Shown here one piece after another: positions 15,526 through 24,297 of a DNA stretch of 24,350 nt. The DNA lies in NCBI RefSeq assembly GCF_910587525.1, contig NZ_CAJULS010000015.1:1-24350 (forward strand), read 5' to 3'. The notes under the pieces are model-generated. The model saw only the letters and a program-made list of their open reading frames with translations, was not told the DNA's origin and ran no database searches. Source of the stretch: an uncultured Oscillibacter sp. (GTDB lineage Bacteria; Bacillota; Clostridia; Oscillospirales; Oscillospiraceae). Made by a program: the position numbers and the translations under genes. Every line of letters starts with the position of its first letter. The first letter of the stretch is position 1.

Positions 15526-15903
15526 ATGAAATTCTTTCAGAGCCTGTCCGATTCCGAGATGGAGATCATGCGGTATGTGTGGGACTCCGGCGAGGCCGTG
15601 ACCACATCCATCCTGCTGGAAGTGTTCGCCCACAAGGGCTGGAAGGTCCAGACCATCTCCACTTTTTTGACGCGCCTTGCGGACAAGGGCGCGCTGCGGG
15701 TGGAGAAGCGGGGCAAGGCCAACGTCTATTTTCCCGCCGTGACGGAGGCGGAGTACCACGAGCTGGAGGCCCGGCACCTGGTGGATTCCAAGTACCACGG
15801 GTCCGTGCTGGACTTCCTGACGGCGTTTTACGGCGGCAAGGGCATCAGTGCCCGGGAGGCCGATGAGTTAAAGCGCTGGTTTGACCGGGAGGCGGGCGTA
15901 TGA
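15526..15903 (+). CDS. blaI: BlaI/MecI-family transcriptional repressor
   Basis: A 125-residue dimeric winged-helix repressor. The N-terminal HTH runs from LSDSEMEIMRYVWDSGEAVTT to the recognition helix WKVQTISTFLTRLADKG, followed by the wing EKRGKANVYFP. The C-terminal helices should dimerise and carry the site cut by the partner protease. GGGAGG lies eight bases before the ATG. The stop overlaps the next start (ATGA). It sits behind a promoter with two matching operator dyads, so autorepression is very likely. The regulated process is not necessarily beta-lactam resistance, since no beta-lactamase or PBP gene is near; many Clostridia use this pair for cell-wall or unknown stress. Confidence 0.93.
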   Translation: MKFFQSLSDSEMEIMRYVWDSGEAVTTSILLEVFAHKGWKVQTISTFLTRLADKGALRVEKRGKANVYFPAVTEAEYHELEARHLVDSKYHGSVLDFLTAFYGGKGISAREADELKRWFDREAGV

Positions 15904-18107
15904 TGAACACATTGGCCGGTATGGGCCTGGCCGGCAGTGCCGTGCTGGCGCTGTGGCTGCTGGCCTCCCGGGTTTTGAAAAACTGCCTGCCGGCCCGGTG
16001 GCACTACCGCATCCTGAAAACGAGCCTGTTTTTCTTCCTGGTCCCCGTGGGGCGCCTTCTGCCTCTGGCGGGGCGGGTCCTGTCCGCCCTGAGACCGGCT
16101 CCGGCGGTTGTCGCGCCCGCCCCGGCGCCGGCCGTGCCCGACATCCCCATGGCGGTGCTGCCTCAACTCCCTGTGACAGCCCCCGCCGCCCCTGCGCTGC
16201 CGCCGGTTCCCGCGCCGGAACCCTTCGCCGTGACCGCTGAAACCCTGCGTACCCTGGCGGTGATCTGGGCCGTGGGCGCCGCTGGGATGCTGGCGTACAA
16301 AGCGTATGTCTATTTCCGGCTTCGCCGCCGGGTGTTCCGGCAGAACCGGCCCGTGTCCTCCCATGAGGCGCAGCTGATCTTCTGGTCCTGCAAACGGCAG
16401 CTGGGCGTCCGGGGACTGGTAGACCTGCGGGAGAATCCCGCCGCCCCATCTCCTTTTGCCGCGGGTCTGCTGAGGCCCATGGTGGTGATCCCCGCCGTGC
16501 CCCTGGAGAAAGAGGAGATGCGGTATCTCTTCCTCCACGAGCTGACCCATATCAAGTGCGGCGACCTGTGGGTGCGCTTTCTGGCCATGCTGGCCCAGGC
16601 GGTTCACTGGTACAACCCCTTTGCGTATCTGCTGTGCCGGAGCATCCAGACCGTCAGCGAGCAGAGCTGCGACGAGCGCGTGGCCTGCCCCCTGCCGGCG
16701 GAGGAGCGGTATGTCTACGGCAATGTCATTTTGAAATTAGCTGTCAATGCGGCGGCGGGGAGCGGCGACTGGGCCGCCTCGCTGTCCACCCGTGAGTCCA
16801 TTGAAAGGAGACTGACCCGCGTGTTGAAAACTGAAAAATTGAAGGGGAGCAAACGGCTGCTGGCCCTGACCCTGGCAATTGCCATTCTGGCCTGCGGCGG
16901 CGGAGCCGCCCTGGCGGCCCGGAATCCTCTGACGGTATCCAAGGAGGCCGGGGAGACCCCGCGGACCGTTCCCACCGTCCAGACGGGGGACACCGCAAAG
17001 ACCGGCGGAGATGCCGTAAGGACTGACGCAGCTGCGCCCGCCGTCACTGACGCCCCCACAGAGGCCCAGGTACTGGAGGCAAGGAGCCTGGCCCTTGCAG
17101 GGATGTCCGCCCAGCAGGTCCAAAAGCTCACAGAAATAGTCAAGGCCGCCAATTTGTGCTTGGAGCACTCTTATCTGTACGGCGACTTCTTTGGGAAGCT
17201 GGAAGACCCGGAGAGCCTATATTGGAACTACTTCGACCGCACAGGGGAGATCCAGATCAGCTGGGCCTATGACGGGGAGCTGGACATGGAGTCCGCCCGC
17301 AAGCAGGAGGGCCTCACGGAGAGCGAATTCTACGCCAAATACGGAACCAAGGTCGTCACAACGAATCGCTATGACGCCAAGGCCTTCATCTCCCTGCTGG
17401 AGACACTGCGCGGCGGCGTACAAAATGAGGTCCTGAGGGCGGACCTCCAGTACCTCATGGACGAGACCGCCCTGGCGAGGGAGACTCATGCCATGGAACA
17501 CGCCAACAACATCTACAAAAAGCTCCATGACCTAGACTATTTCCTCCTCCGGTACGGCCCCACGGACATGGGGGTATACGTGGAGGACCCCTCCACAGTC
17601 TCCAAATACTACGGCACTCTCTCCTACTACGGTGAAGACGCGGCAAAACTGGCGGAGCCGGAACCGGCGGAGTCGGTGGAACCGGAGGCGCCAGAGGAGC
17701 CGGCGGAGCCGGACAAGCCCGTCACCACCTACGATGCCCCCAGCGGGGAGACCCTGGCCATGATCCGCAGGGAGTTCGCGGCCATATGGCCCGAGGACAA
17801 CATCACCGACCGTACCCCCATTCTCTTTGGCAACAAGGACCTGATCCTCCGCCACGGCGGCACCATCCTGCCGGACAATGACCCGGACGCCGCGCAAAAG
17901 CCCAGAACGCAGACAGACAGCGCCGCTTACAAGACGTGGCGGGCAGCGAATCCCAGTCCCACTGCCATTCCGCTGTACGATTCTGAGGGAAAAATCATCG
18001 GGAGCTATGACTATGGCGCAGGTGCAGATCTGGATTTCTCCGGCATGGACATTGAAGAGGCCAAAGCGGCGGCAGAGGCGCTTTTCGACGCGCAAAATGC
18101 GGAATAA
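15900..18107 (+). CDS. blaR1: BlaR1/MecR1-like M56 membrane metallopeptidase
   Basis: A 735-residue membrane sensor-protease expected to inactivate the BlaI repressor on signal. Hydrophobic segments lie at about 5-22, 43-62, 113-134 and 318-340. The zinc site is HELTH (213-217), with a likely third ligand Glu in SCDER (about 259). Unlike BlaR1, the outer C-terminal half (340-735) shows no penicillin-binding motifs (no SxxK/KTG pattern that I can place). Instead it is a charged region with an acidic Pro/Glu-rich linker (AEPEPAESVEPEAPEEPAEP, about 606-625) before a final domain. The inducer is thus unknown. The ATG at 15900 overlaps the blaI stop, so the two are coupled. Confidence 0.88.
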   Translation: MMNTLAGMGLAGSAVLALWLLASRVLKNCLPARWHYRILKTSLFFFLVPVGRLLPLAGRVLSALRPAPAVVAPAPAPAVPDIPMAVLPQLPVTAPAAPALPPVPAPEPFAVTAETLRTLAVIWAVGAAGMLAYKAYVYFRLRRRVFRQNRPVSSHEAQLIFWSCKRQLGVRGLVDLRENPAAPSPFAAGLLRPMVVIPAVPLEKEEMRYLFLHELTHIKCGDLWVRFLAMLAQAVHWYNPFAYLLCRSIQTVSEQSCDERVACPLPAEERYVYGNVILKLAVNAAAGSGDWAASLSTRESIERRLTRVLKTEKLKGSKRLLALTLAIAILACGGGAALAARNPLTVSKEAGETPRTVPTVQTGDTAKTGGDAVRTDAAAPAVTDAPTEAQVLEARSLALAGMSAQQVQKLTEIVKAANLCLEHSYLYGDFFGKLEDPESLYWNYFDRTGEIQISWAYDGELDMESARKQEGLTESEFYAKYGTKVVTTNRYDAKAFISLLETLRGGVQNEVLRADLQYLMDETALARETHAMEHANNIYKKLHDLDYFLLRYGPTDMGVYVEDPSTVSKYYGTLSYYGEDAAKLAEPEPAESVEPEAPEEPAEPDKPVTTYDAPSGETLAMIRREFAAIWPEDNITDRTPILFGNKDLILRHGGTILPDNDPDAAQKPRTQTDSAAYKTWRAANPSPTAIPLYDSEGKIIGSYDYGAGADLDFSGMDIEEAKAAAEALFDAQNAE

Positions 18108-18123
18108 ATCCATACTGTATGAA

Positions 18124-18152
18124 GGCCCCAGCTTGACGGCTGGGGCCTTTCC
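18124..18152 (+). terminator. Terminator of the blaI-blaR unit
   Basis: GGCCCCAGC (18124-18132) pairs with GCTGGGGCC (18139-18147) around TTGACG, followed by a short T run and CCCAG. It lies 16 bases after the stop codon. Confidence 0.8.
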
Positions 18153-18265
18153 CAGTTTCTGTTTTGCATGGCGGGACGCTGTGCGGCCATCGGCAGCTAC
18201 TCTTGGCCGGATCTGCCGGGCGCTGGGTTCCGGCGGCGGCCCCAGTGAAAAAGCGGACGAAAACT

Positions 18266-19333
18266 TTAGCCCAAGTAGCTCAGCAATCTTCCTGTCTCAA
18301 TAGCCGCCAGCTCCCGCACGCCGTCAAAGTCTACATACGGGTTGTAGACCGCCTCCAGTCTGTCGTGGCTTGCCTTGGCCTCCTTCAGCGCCGTTACGGC
18401 CTCCTCCCTCAGCAATGCCGCCATCCGGGCCTGGAACCGCAGCCGCGTCTTGCCCGCGATCTCCGTCATGGCGTCCAGCCGGATGCGCCGGTAAGGCTTT
18501 TTCCCGTAGTCCATCCCCGGCCGGGAGGTGATGAACGCCAGCCCAAGCCCAGGAATCAGCAGGTGTTCGATCCGGTCCAAGTCCTCCGGCGAAGGGCAGA
18601 CGATGGTGTCCCAGCCGCCCGCCGCGGCTGCCGCGCGGATGCGGGCCAGACCCTCGCCCGCCAGCTCCCATCCGTCGGCAAACTCGTAGACCCGGGGACA
18701 CAGGGCGTCCACGCTGTCAAACCGCCAGACGTATCCCTTGTGGGTGATGCTGCCCAGGAAGCGGCGGGTGGTCTTTCCCCGCTCCCCGCCCCGGCGGCGC
18801 AGCTCCCGGGCAATGATGCCGGAAACCCGCCGGTCCGCCCGCTCCCGGTCAAACCCGGCCCGCACAGAGGATACTGCGTCCAGCTCCACCTGCCGCGCGG
18901 CCTTCAGGCTGTGGTAGGCCCGGACATAGGCGGCCTTGTAGGCGTGGGTATGGGACTTGACGGACCCGGCGTCCGCTTTGGCGGCGGTGAGGTCGTAAAA
19001 GCGGCCCAGGTCCACATACCGGTCCACCGCCGCCGGGTATTGAGGCTCCATCACGTGGGGCGACGTACCGTCCACTACCGCGCAGCGGATCTCCGGCAGT
19101 ACCACGCCGTCCAGAGAGTCCGGGTCTCCGGAGCACCACAGCCGCTCCACCGCTGTGCCCGCCGCCTCCATGGCCCGGGCCACCTCCCGCATGAAGGTGT
19201 TCTTCCCCACGCCGGGGCCTCCCTTCAAAACCATGAGATCATATGTATCCTCAATGTCCACCATCTCCGGGAACAGATTGCGGAACCCCTCGCCGCTGTT
19301 CGCCCCCACGAAAAAATCTTTGATCTGCGCCAT
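18266..19333 (-). CDS. P-loop NTPase of the PRK06851 type, function unknown
   Basis: A 355-residue protein resembling a Clostridia family of two-lobed P-loop proteins (PRK06851) with no established role. The N-terminal lobe has Walker A GGPGVGKNT (about 38-46). The residue after Lys is Asn instead of the usual Ser or Thr, although a Thr follows. A hydrophobic strand with acidic end (EIRCAVVDGTSPH) may be the Walker B. The second lobe includes DTIVCPSPEDLDRIEHLLIP and LGLAFITS. The start is ATG 19333 with GGGAGG seven bases upstream. It appears monocistronic. Nucleotide binding is likely; a kinase or ATPase activity cannot be stated. Confidence 0.72.
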   Translation of the reverse strand: MAQIKDFFVGANSGEGFRNLFPEMVDIEDTYDLMVLKGGPGVGKNTFMREVARAMEAAGTAVERLWCSGDPDSLDGVVLPEIRCAVVDGTSPHVMEPQYPAAVDRYVDLGRFYDLTAAKADAGSVKSHTHAYKAAYVRAYHSLKAARQVELDAVSSVRAGFDRERADRRVSGIIARELRRRGGERGKTTRRFLGSITHKGYVWRFDSVDALCPRVYEFADGWELAGEGLARIRAAAAAGGWDTIVCPSPEDLDRIEHLLIPGLGLAFITSRPGMDYGKKPYRRIRLDAMTEIAGKTRLRFQARMAALLREEAVTALKEAKASHDRLEAVYNPYVDFDGVRELAAIETGRLLSYLG

Positions 19334-19405
19334 AAGGATGCCTCCCTTTTGAATTTCACTCTCAGGATATGCAGAAAGGCCTTGGCCTGACAGCAAAACA
19401 GACGG

Positions 19406-19436
19406 AAAACCCCGCGCCTTTGCAGGCGCGGGGTTT
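19406..19436 (-). terminator. Terminator between the secreted-protein gene and the P-loop gene
   Basis: AAACCCCGCGCC (19407-19418) pairs perfectly with GGCGCGGGGTTT (19425-19436). On the minus strand the stem is followed by TTTTCCGTC, so it should end transcripts of the gene at 19468-19803. Confidence 0.8.
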
Positions 19437-19467
19437 AGGCCCTGTTTGAAAAACAGGGAAAATTGAG

Positions 19468-19803
19468 CTAAATCAACAAAATAGGGATTACGGTTCCGAA
19501 CGCTCCGACGCTGTTGGAGGCGGTGACCTCCGCGGTCCCCTCCGCCTTGGCAACGGCAACCCAGAAGGTCAGTACCCGTTCCACTGCCACCGTGTCCGAG
19601 TCGCTGGAGGTGACGGTATAGTCCGTACCGCTGGTGCCGATGATGAGTCCGCTGCGTTCTCCCACTTCCAGGGTACTGCCCTTATAGCTGCTCACCCGGA
19701 CGGATTTGTCAGGCGTTTCCGTTGCCATGGCGGGGACAGTGAGGACAGTAGTGAGGATGGCTACTGTCAGTGTGGCGGCAATGCGCTTTTTCATGTTGGT
19801 CAT
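19468..19803 (-). CDS. Small secreted Ig-like (BIG2-type) protein
   Basis: A 111-residue protein with a clear signal peptide: MTNMKKR, then a hydrophobic stretch IAATLTVAILTTVLTVPAMA with cleavage expected after AMA (about residue 27). The mature part of about 84 residues follows the pattern of bacterial Ig-like group 2 domains: a VGERSGLIIG segment, YTVTSSDSDTVAVE and AKAEGTAEVTASNSVG. Such domains usually mediate adhesion or stabilise cell-surface proteins; here it stands alone without an anchor. AGGAGG lies seven bases before the ATG at 19803. It is transcribed away from the sensor operon and ends in its own terminator. Confidence 0.72.
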   Translation of the reverse strand: MTNMKKRIAATLTVAILTTVLTVPAMATETPDKSVRVSSYKGSTLEVGERSGLIIGTSGTDYTVTSSDSDTVAVERVLTFWVAVAKAEGTAEVTASNSVGAFGTVIPILLI

Positions 19804-20276
19804 ACATTTTCCTCCTAATTTTCAGTGTTTTGTGGGGCTTTTGCAAGCAACACAATACCGAAATAGGAGGCGAAAGTCGATAGAAAATTGCAATCTAAAA
19901 CGGAGAAATACAGAGGTGAAAATCGAGCGGATTACACAGCGTTTCGTTGTGTTTGTAGGGTGCCCCTTCCGGAGCGTCGATCCTCCTGACCACATAAACA
20001 GCCACAGACAGACGTGGAGTATGTGGAAATACTATTTTCAAAGAGTGCCGGAGAGTAAATGAAAAGGAGTAGAAACGGCTATAAACTATCAGAATTTGTC
20101 TAAAAAATCTTTGCAGACTTTATTGGAGACACTATACTAAATGGCAATCAGCTTAAAAAGCTGTCTGAAAGTAAAAAATTTTGTAGAATTCGGATGCAAA
20201 GTATGATATCCTGATAAAAATTGAAAGATTGCTGTATCTTATGAAATTTTGGCTGCCGGTTTATGGGGGGATTGCC
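19804..20276. other. Non-coding region between divergent genes
   Basis: A stretch of 473 bases, visibly more AT-rich in its right half, with no convincing gene. Besides the promoter at 20111-20138 it holds a small stem CAGCTT-aaa-AAGCTG (20149-20163). It is long for a simple divergent promoter region. I see no riboswitch, tRNA or repeat array. Confidence 0.5.
20111..20138 (+). promoter_or_regulatory. Probable promoter of the two-component operon
   Basis: TTGCAG (20111-20116) and TATACT (20133-20138) are 16 bases apart. The leader to the ATG at 20277 is about 130 bases. Confidence 0.5.
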
Positions 20277-21899
20277 ATGCTGCGCGCATTTCTGGTGGAA
20301 GACGAGAGCATTATCCGGGAAACTCTGCGGGACACCGTCCCCTGGGGGCAATACGGTTATGTGCTCGCTGGGGAGGCTGGGGATGGAGAGATGGCGCTGC
20401 CCTTGATCCGGCAACTCAAGCCCGATATTTTGATCACAGATATCCGGATGCCCTTTATGGACGGCCTTGCTTTAAGCAAACTGGTCAGCCAGGAATTTCC
20501 GGACATGAAGATCATTATCATTTCCGGCCATGACGATTTTGAATACGCCCAGCAAGCGATCCATATCGGCGTGGAGCGCTACCTCCTGAAACCCATCACG
20601 AAAAAGGCCCTCCTGGATGTGCTGGTGGAGATTAAGGAAAAAATTGAAGGTGAGCGGGCCAGCCGCGGCTATCTCGATCAATTCCACCGGGAAGCGCAGG
20701 AGTATGAGCAGTATACCCGCCGCGCGTTCTTCGAGCGAATCGTCGCCGGACAGCTGACCGTACAGCAAATTTACGAAATGGCGGGGAAACTGGATATCGA
20801 TCTCCGGGCGCGGTGCTACACCATCGCGTTCTTTTCTGTTCCCCCTGAGCGCCCCGGTTCGGCGGAAGGCTATTCTGAACCTGCCGCCCGCCTGCGGGAC
20901 GCGCTGCTGGAACACTTTTTGAAGTATCCTGAGTATTTGCTCCTCCGATGGAACCTGACCACCTACGCAGTTCTTTTAAAAGGGGACAGCGGAAGGATGG
21001 AGGAATTGACCCGCCGCTGTATTGATACCGTTCGGAATCAATATGAGGCTTACGCTCCGGGGCAGGACTGGTATGTGGCGGTAGGCCGCTCCACCCAGCG
21101 GCTTAGCACGCTCCCTGCTTGTTATGAGGAGGTTTCCCGCCTCTGGGCTTACCGGCACATCCTGCCCCGACAGCATGTGCTGACAGCGGACACTGTCAGT
21201 TTCCTCACCGGGACCGGAAATGACAGCAGCCTGGATCACCTGGACGCAGGAAAAGTAGACCCGGCGATTCTGACCGGCGTTATGCGGAGCGCCAGCACCC
21301 AAGAAATTTCCAATTTTGTGGACGAGTATATCCACAGTGTGGAAGAGGCGTTATCCTCCAAACCCTTTTGCCAATACCTGATGCTCGATCTCCGGTTTAC
21401 CGCCGCCCGGTTTGCCGCGTCCCTGGGAATTTCCAAGCAGGAGATGTTTGAATCTCTATCCTGTCTGAACCTGGTGGGACAGAATGCAACAGCATCGGAC
21501 CTGAAAGGCTATTTTTTAGACATTTTGATGCGGGTGGTAGAGCTGCGGGACCGGACTTCCAACAGCCAGTGCCGGAGTCTTCTCAAGCAGGCCGTGACCT
21601 ACATAGACCATCACTTTACCGATGAATCCCTTTCCTTGAACCAGGTAGCCCGAGAGGTAAATATCTCCGCCAACTATCTTTCAGCGGTGTTCAGTCAGGA
21701 AATCGGAGCTACCTTCACTGAATATGTCACCAGCAAGCGGATGGAGCGAGCCAAGGATCTGCTGCGCACAACGGACAAACGCTCCGGCGAGGTAGCATCT
21801 GCTGTGGGTTACAAGGACCCTCACTATTTCAGCTTCCTCTTTAAGAAAACCCAGGGCTGCACACCCCGGGACTACCGCGGGGGAGGGAAACGCACATGA
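20277..21899 (+). CDS. YesN-type response regulator with AraC HTH
   Basis: A 540-residue regulator. The receiver domain (1-120) has acidic pocket Glu8/Asp9, phospho-acceptor Asp55 in ILITDIRMP, and Lys105 in YLLKPI. A middle region of about 300 residues is of the kind seen in YesN proteins. The last about 100 residues form a double AraC-type HTH (LNQVAREVNISANYLSAVFS, then SGEVASAVGYKDPHYFSFLF, ending TPRDYR). I chose ATG 20277 because GGGGGG precedes it and the receiver fold starts at once; a longer frame to 20229 is unlikely. The stop overlaps the kinase start (ATGA). Targets are probably the nearby sugar uptake genes. Confidence 0.93.
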   Translation: MLRAFLVEDESIIRETLRDTVPWGQYGYVLAGEAGDGEMALPLIRQLKPDILITDIRMPFMDGLALSKLVSQEFPDMKIIIISGHDDFEYAQQAIHIGVERYLLKPITKKALLDVLVEIKEKIEGERASRGYLDQFHREAQEYEQYTRRAFFERIVAGQLTVQQIYEMAGKLDIDLRARCYTIAFFSVPPERPGSAEGYSEPAARLRDALLEHFLKYPEYLLLRWNLTTYAVLLKGDSGRMEELTRRCIDTVRNQYEAYAPGQDWYVAVGRSTQRLSTLPACYEEVSRLWAYRHILPRQHVLTADTVSFLTGTGNDSSLDHLDAGKVDPAILTGVMRSASTQEISNFVDEYIHSVEEALSSKPFCQYLMLDLRFTAARFAASLGISKQEMFESLSCLNLVGQNATASDLKGYFLDILMRVVELRDRTSNSQCRSLLKQAVTYIDHHFTDESLSLNQVAREVNISANYLSAVFSQEIGATFTEYVTSKRMERAKDLLRTTDKRSGEVASAVGYKDPHYFSFLFKKTQGCTPRDYRGGGKRT

Positions 21900-23314
21900 G
21901 CCGCCCGGATTCCATCCAGAGCCGGATGCGGCGGCTGGTGGTCATTTTCTGTGCCTTCATGGCGGCACTGTTTATTGTCATGCTGGCTCTAGCCCTGGCT
22001 TATAACAGCCAGTATACTGGCCTGCTCTATAATGTTACTACCGCCTCGGAGTTCAACCAGGATTTTAAAGAAAACATTGATCTGAAGATGTATTACTATG
22101 TTATCGAGAGCCAGTATTCCGAAGGCCTGCCCATCGAAGAGGTGGAGGCCGCGCAGAGATTGGCCAAGGATCTTCTGAGCACTACCAGCCAGAAGGACAG
22201 CCTTCGGGCTGTTACCAGCGTGCTGGACCTTTGCGAGAACTTGGAGGAAAAAATTTATCAAATTGAGGCCACCCGGAATTATGACGACCGCCAGATGCAG
22301 CTGGAAAACAACATCTATGTTCTCACTTCCCTGATTCAAGAATACATGTACAACTATCTCTACTGCGAATCCGTCCAGTTGAACCTGCTCCAGCAGCAGA
22401 TTGCCAGGCAGATCGCCGCAGAGATTCTGCTGGTTTTGGTCCTATCCGCCGTTTCCATTCTGCTGCTGGTACGCTACAGCGTCCGGCTGAGCCGCTCTGT
22501 CACCCAGCCCGTGGTGGACCTGTGCCGCCGTGCGGAGGACGTGATCGGCGGTGATCTGACCGTGCGGGAGCCGGTACGCTCAGAGACCTATGAGATTCGC
22601 ACGCTCAGTAAGGGCATGGAGCAGATGATCGCCCGGATCAACACGCAGATTCAGGAGATTACTCAAAAGCAGACCAGCCTCCGCAAAACAGAACTGGCTT
22701 TGCTTCAGGCACAAATCAACCCCCACTTTCTGTATAACACCATGGACACCATCATTTGGCTCATCGAGGCGGACCGGCCTCAGGCGGCAGTGGAGATGGT
22801 CTCCAACTTGGCAAACTTCTTTCGCCGTTCTCTGAGCCAGGGGGAGGATGTCATTACGCTGGGGGAGGAGGAGCGTCATGTCCGCAGTTACCTCCAGATA
22901 CAGCAGGCCCGCTATCAGGACATTTTGGATTATTCCATCAACATTGAGTCCGCCCTGCAAAAGATCCGGATTCCGAAGCTGACGCTCCAGCCGCTGGTGG
23001 AAAACGCCCTGTATCATGGAATCAAGCTCAAACGGGGAAAGGGCTGCATTTCCATTGCCAGCCGTGTGGAGGGAACGGATGTCCTCATCCAGATTACGGA
23101 CGATGGTGCGGGTATGTCGGAGAATCGCTTGTCGGAACTGAACCAGGCCATGGGAACCGGGAAACGGGTGGGCTTCGGTTTGGTGACGGTCCATGAACGG
23201 CTGCGGCTGCTGTTCGGCGCGCCCTACGGGCTGACACTGGAGAGCCGCCAGGGAGCGGGGACCACTGTGACAGTCCGCATCCCCCGTCCGGCGGAAAAGG
23301 AGGTGGAAATATGA
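21896..23314 (+). CDS. YesM-type sensor histidine kinase
   Basis: A 472-residue membrane kinase. Transmembrane segments at about 14-36 and 175-193 enclose an outer sensor region of about 140 residues that looks helical. A HAMP domain follows (TQPVVDLCRRAEDVIGGDLTV, about 203-223). The His-kinase segment LQAQINPHFLYNTMDTI has the phospho-His at 277. The ATPase domain shows the N box LQPLVENALYHG (Asn370) and G1 box DDGAGM (402-407). It starts in the regulator's stop (ATGA) and ends in the next gene's start (ATGA), so the three proteins are made together. It probably senses a sugar through the lipoprotein encoded next. Confidence 0.94.
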   Translation: MSRPDSIQSRMRRLVVIFCAFMAALFIVMLALALAYNSQYTGLLYNVTTASEFNQDFKENIDLKMYYYVIESQYSEGLPIEEVEAAQRLAKDLLSTTSQKDSLRAVTSVLDLCENLEEKIYQIEATRNYDDRQMQLENNIYVLTSLIQEYMYNYLYCESVQLNLLQQQIARQIAAEILLVLVLSAVSILLLVRYSVRLSRSVTQPVVDLCRRAEDVIGGDLTVREPVRSETYEIRTLSKGMEQMIARINTQIQEITQKQTSLRKTELALLQAQINPHFLYNTMDTIIWLIEADRPQAAVEMVSNLANFFRRSLSQGEDVITLGEEERHVRSYLQIQQARYQDILDYSINIESALQKIRIPKLTLQPLVENALYHGIKLKRGKGCISIASRVEGTDVLIQITDDGAGMSENRLSELNQAMGTGKRVGFGLVTVHERLRLLFGAPYGLTLESRQGAGTTVTVRIPRPAEKEVEI

Positions 23315-24297
23315 GACGGGCCCTGCTGGCCGCGCTGCTGGCGCTGAGCCTTTGCTCCGCCTGCGGAGCAAAGCCGAATCCCCAAGGGGATTCGGCTGAA
23401 GAAGACCTGATCGTGGTGGGTATGAGCCAGGTGGGTGCGGAATCCGACTGGCGGGTCGCCAACTCCGAATCCATGAAGGCGGTGTTTACAGAGGAAAACG
23501 GCTATCGCCTCCTTTTCGATGACGCCCGGCAGAAACAGGAAAATCAGATCACCGCTATCCGCAAGTTCATTCAGCAGCAGGTGGATTATATCGTTCTCAT
23601 GCCCATCAGTGAAAGCGGCTGGGACTCCGTGCTCCAGGAGGCCAGAGAGGCCGGTATCCCGGTGATTCTGGTGGACCGCATGGTGGATGTGGAGGATGAG
23701 AGCCTCTATTCTGCCCACATCGGGTCGGACTTCCTGCGGGAAGGGACCGCCGCTGTAGATTGGATCGAGAGCGCTTATCCGGACGGAGAGCCCGTGCGGA
23801 TCGTTCATATCCATGGCACTCTGGGCTCCACTGCCCAGCTGGGCCGGACGGCGGCGCTGGAGGAGGCTGTGGCCTGCCATGAGAATTGGGAACTGCTGGC
23901 CCGGTTGGACGGGGATTTTACGCAGGCCAAGACCTACGAGGTTATGACGGAGTACCTGGCCCGCCTGTCGGGCCGGGAGGATGTGGATGTGGTCTACTGT
24001 GAAAACGACAACATTGCCTTTGGTGCGCTCCAGGCTTTGGAAGAGGGAGGCTATGTCTGCGGCAGCGATGGCGTGAACGTTGTTACGTTCGATGCCACCC
24101 GGAACGCGCTTCTGGACTGCCTGAACGGAAGGATCTCCCTGGCGGTGGAGTGCAATCCCCTGCTGGGCCCGCTGGTAGAGGAGACCATTCAGGCCATGGA
24201 GATGGGCCGTATGCCGGAGAAGCAGCAGTATGTAGAGGAACGGGTTTTCACCGCCGCGCAGCTGACAACCGCCCTCATCGAAGAGCGTGTATACTAA
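23311..24297 (+). CDS. YtfQ-like sugar-binding lipoprotein
   Basis: A 328-residue periplasmic-binding protein type 1 (ribose/galactofuranose type). The N terminus MRRALLAALLALSLCSACG is a lipoprotein signal with Cys18 as the likely lipidated residue, though the lipobox (CSAC) is not canonical. The mature start IVVGMSQVGAESDWR, followed by ARQKQENQITAIRKFIQQQVDYIVLMP and PVILVDRMV, matches YtfQ-type sugar binders. AAGGAGG lies seven bases before the ATG, and the start overlaps the kinase stop. It may feed an ABC importer encoded to the right, or serve as the sensor's ligand receptor. No permease or ATPase gene is inside the window. Confidence 0.9.
   Translation: MRRALLAALLALSLCSACGAKPNPQGDSAEEDLIVVGMSQVGAESDWRVANSESMKAVFTEENGYRLLFDDARQKQENQITAIRKFIQQQVDYIVLMPISESGWDSVLQEAREAGIPVILVDRMVDVEDESLYSAHIGSDFLREGTAAVDWIESAYPDGEPVRIVHIHGTLGSTAQLGRTAALEEAVACHENWELLARLDGDFTQAKTYEVMTEYLARLSGREDVDVVYCENDNIAFGALQALEEGGYVCGSDGVNVVTFDATRNALLDCLNGRISLAVECNPLLGPLVEETIQAMEMGRMPEKQQYVEERVFTAAQLTTALIEERVY

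Noticed and set aside
18164..19390. A 408-codon plus-strand open frame opposite the P-loop protein
   Set aside because: It is rich in Arg, Pro, Gly and His, as expected from the complement of a GC-rich gene; the minus-strand gene has a good start signal and motifs.
19804..20276. Riboswitch or small RNA in the long leader region
   Set aside because: Only one short stem and a promoter candidate are visible; no known riboswitch core was recognised.
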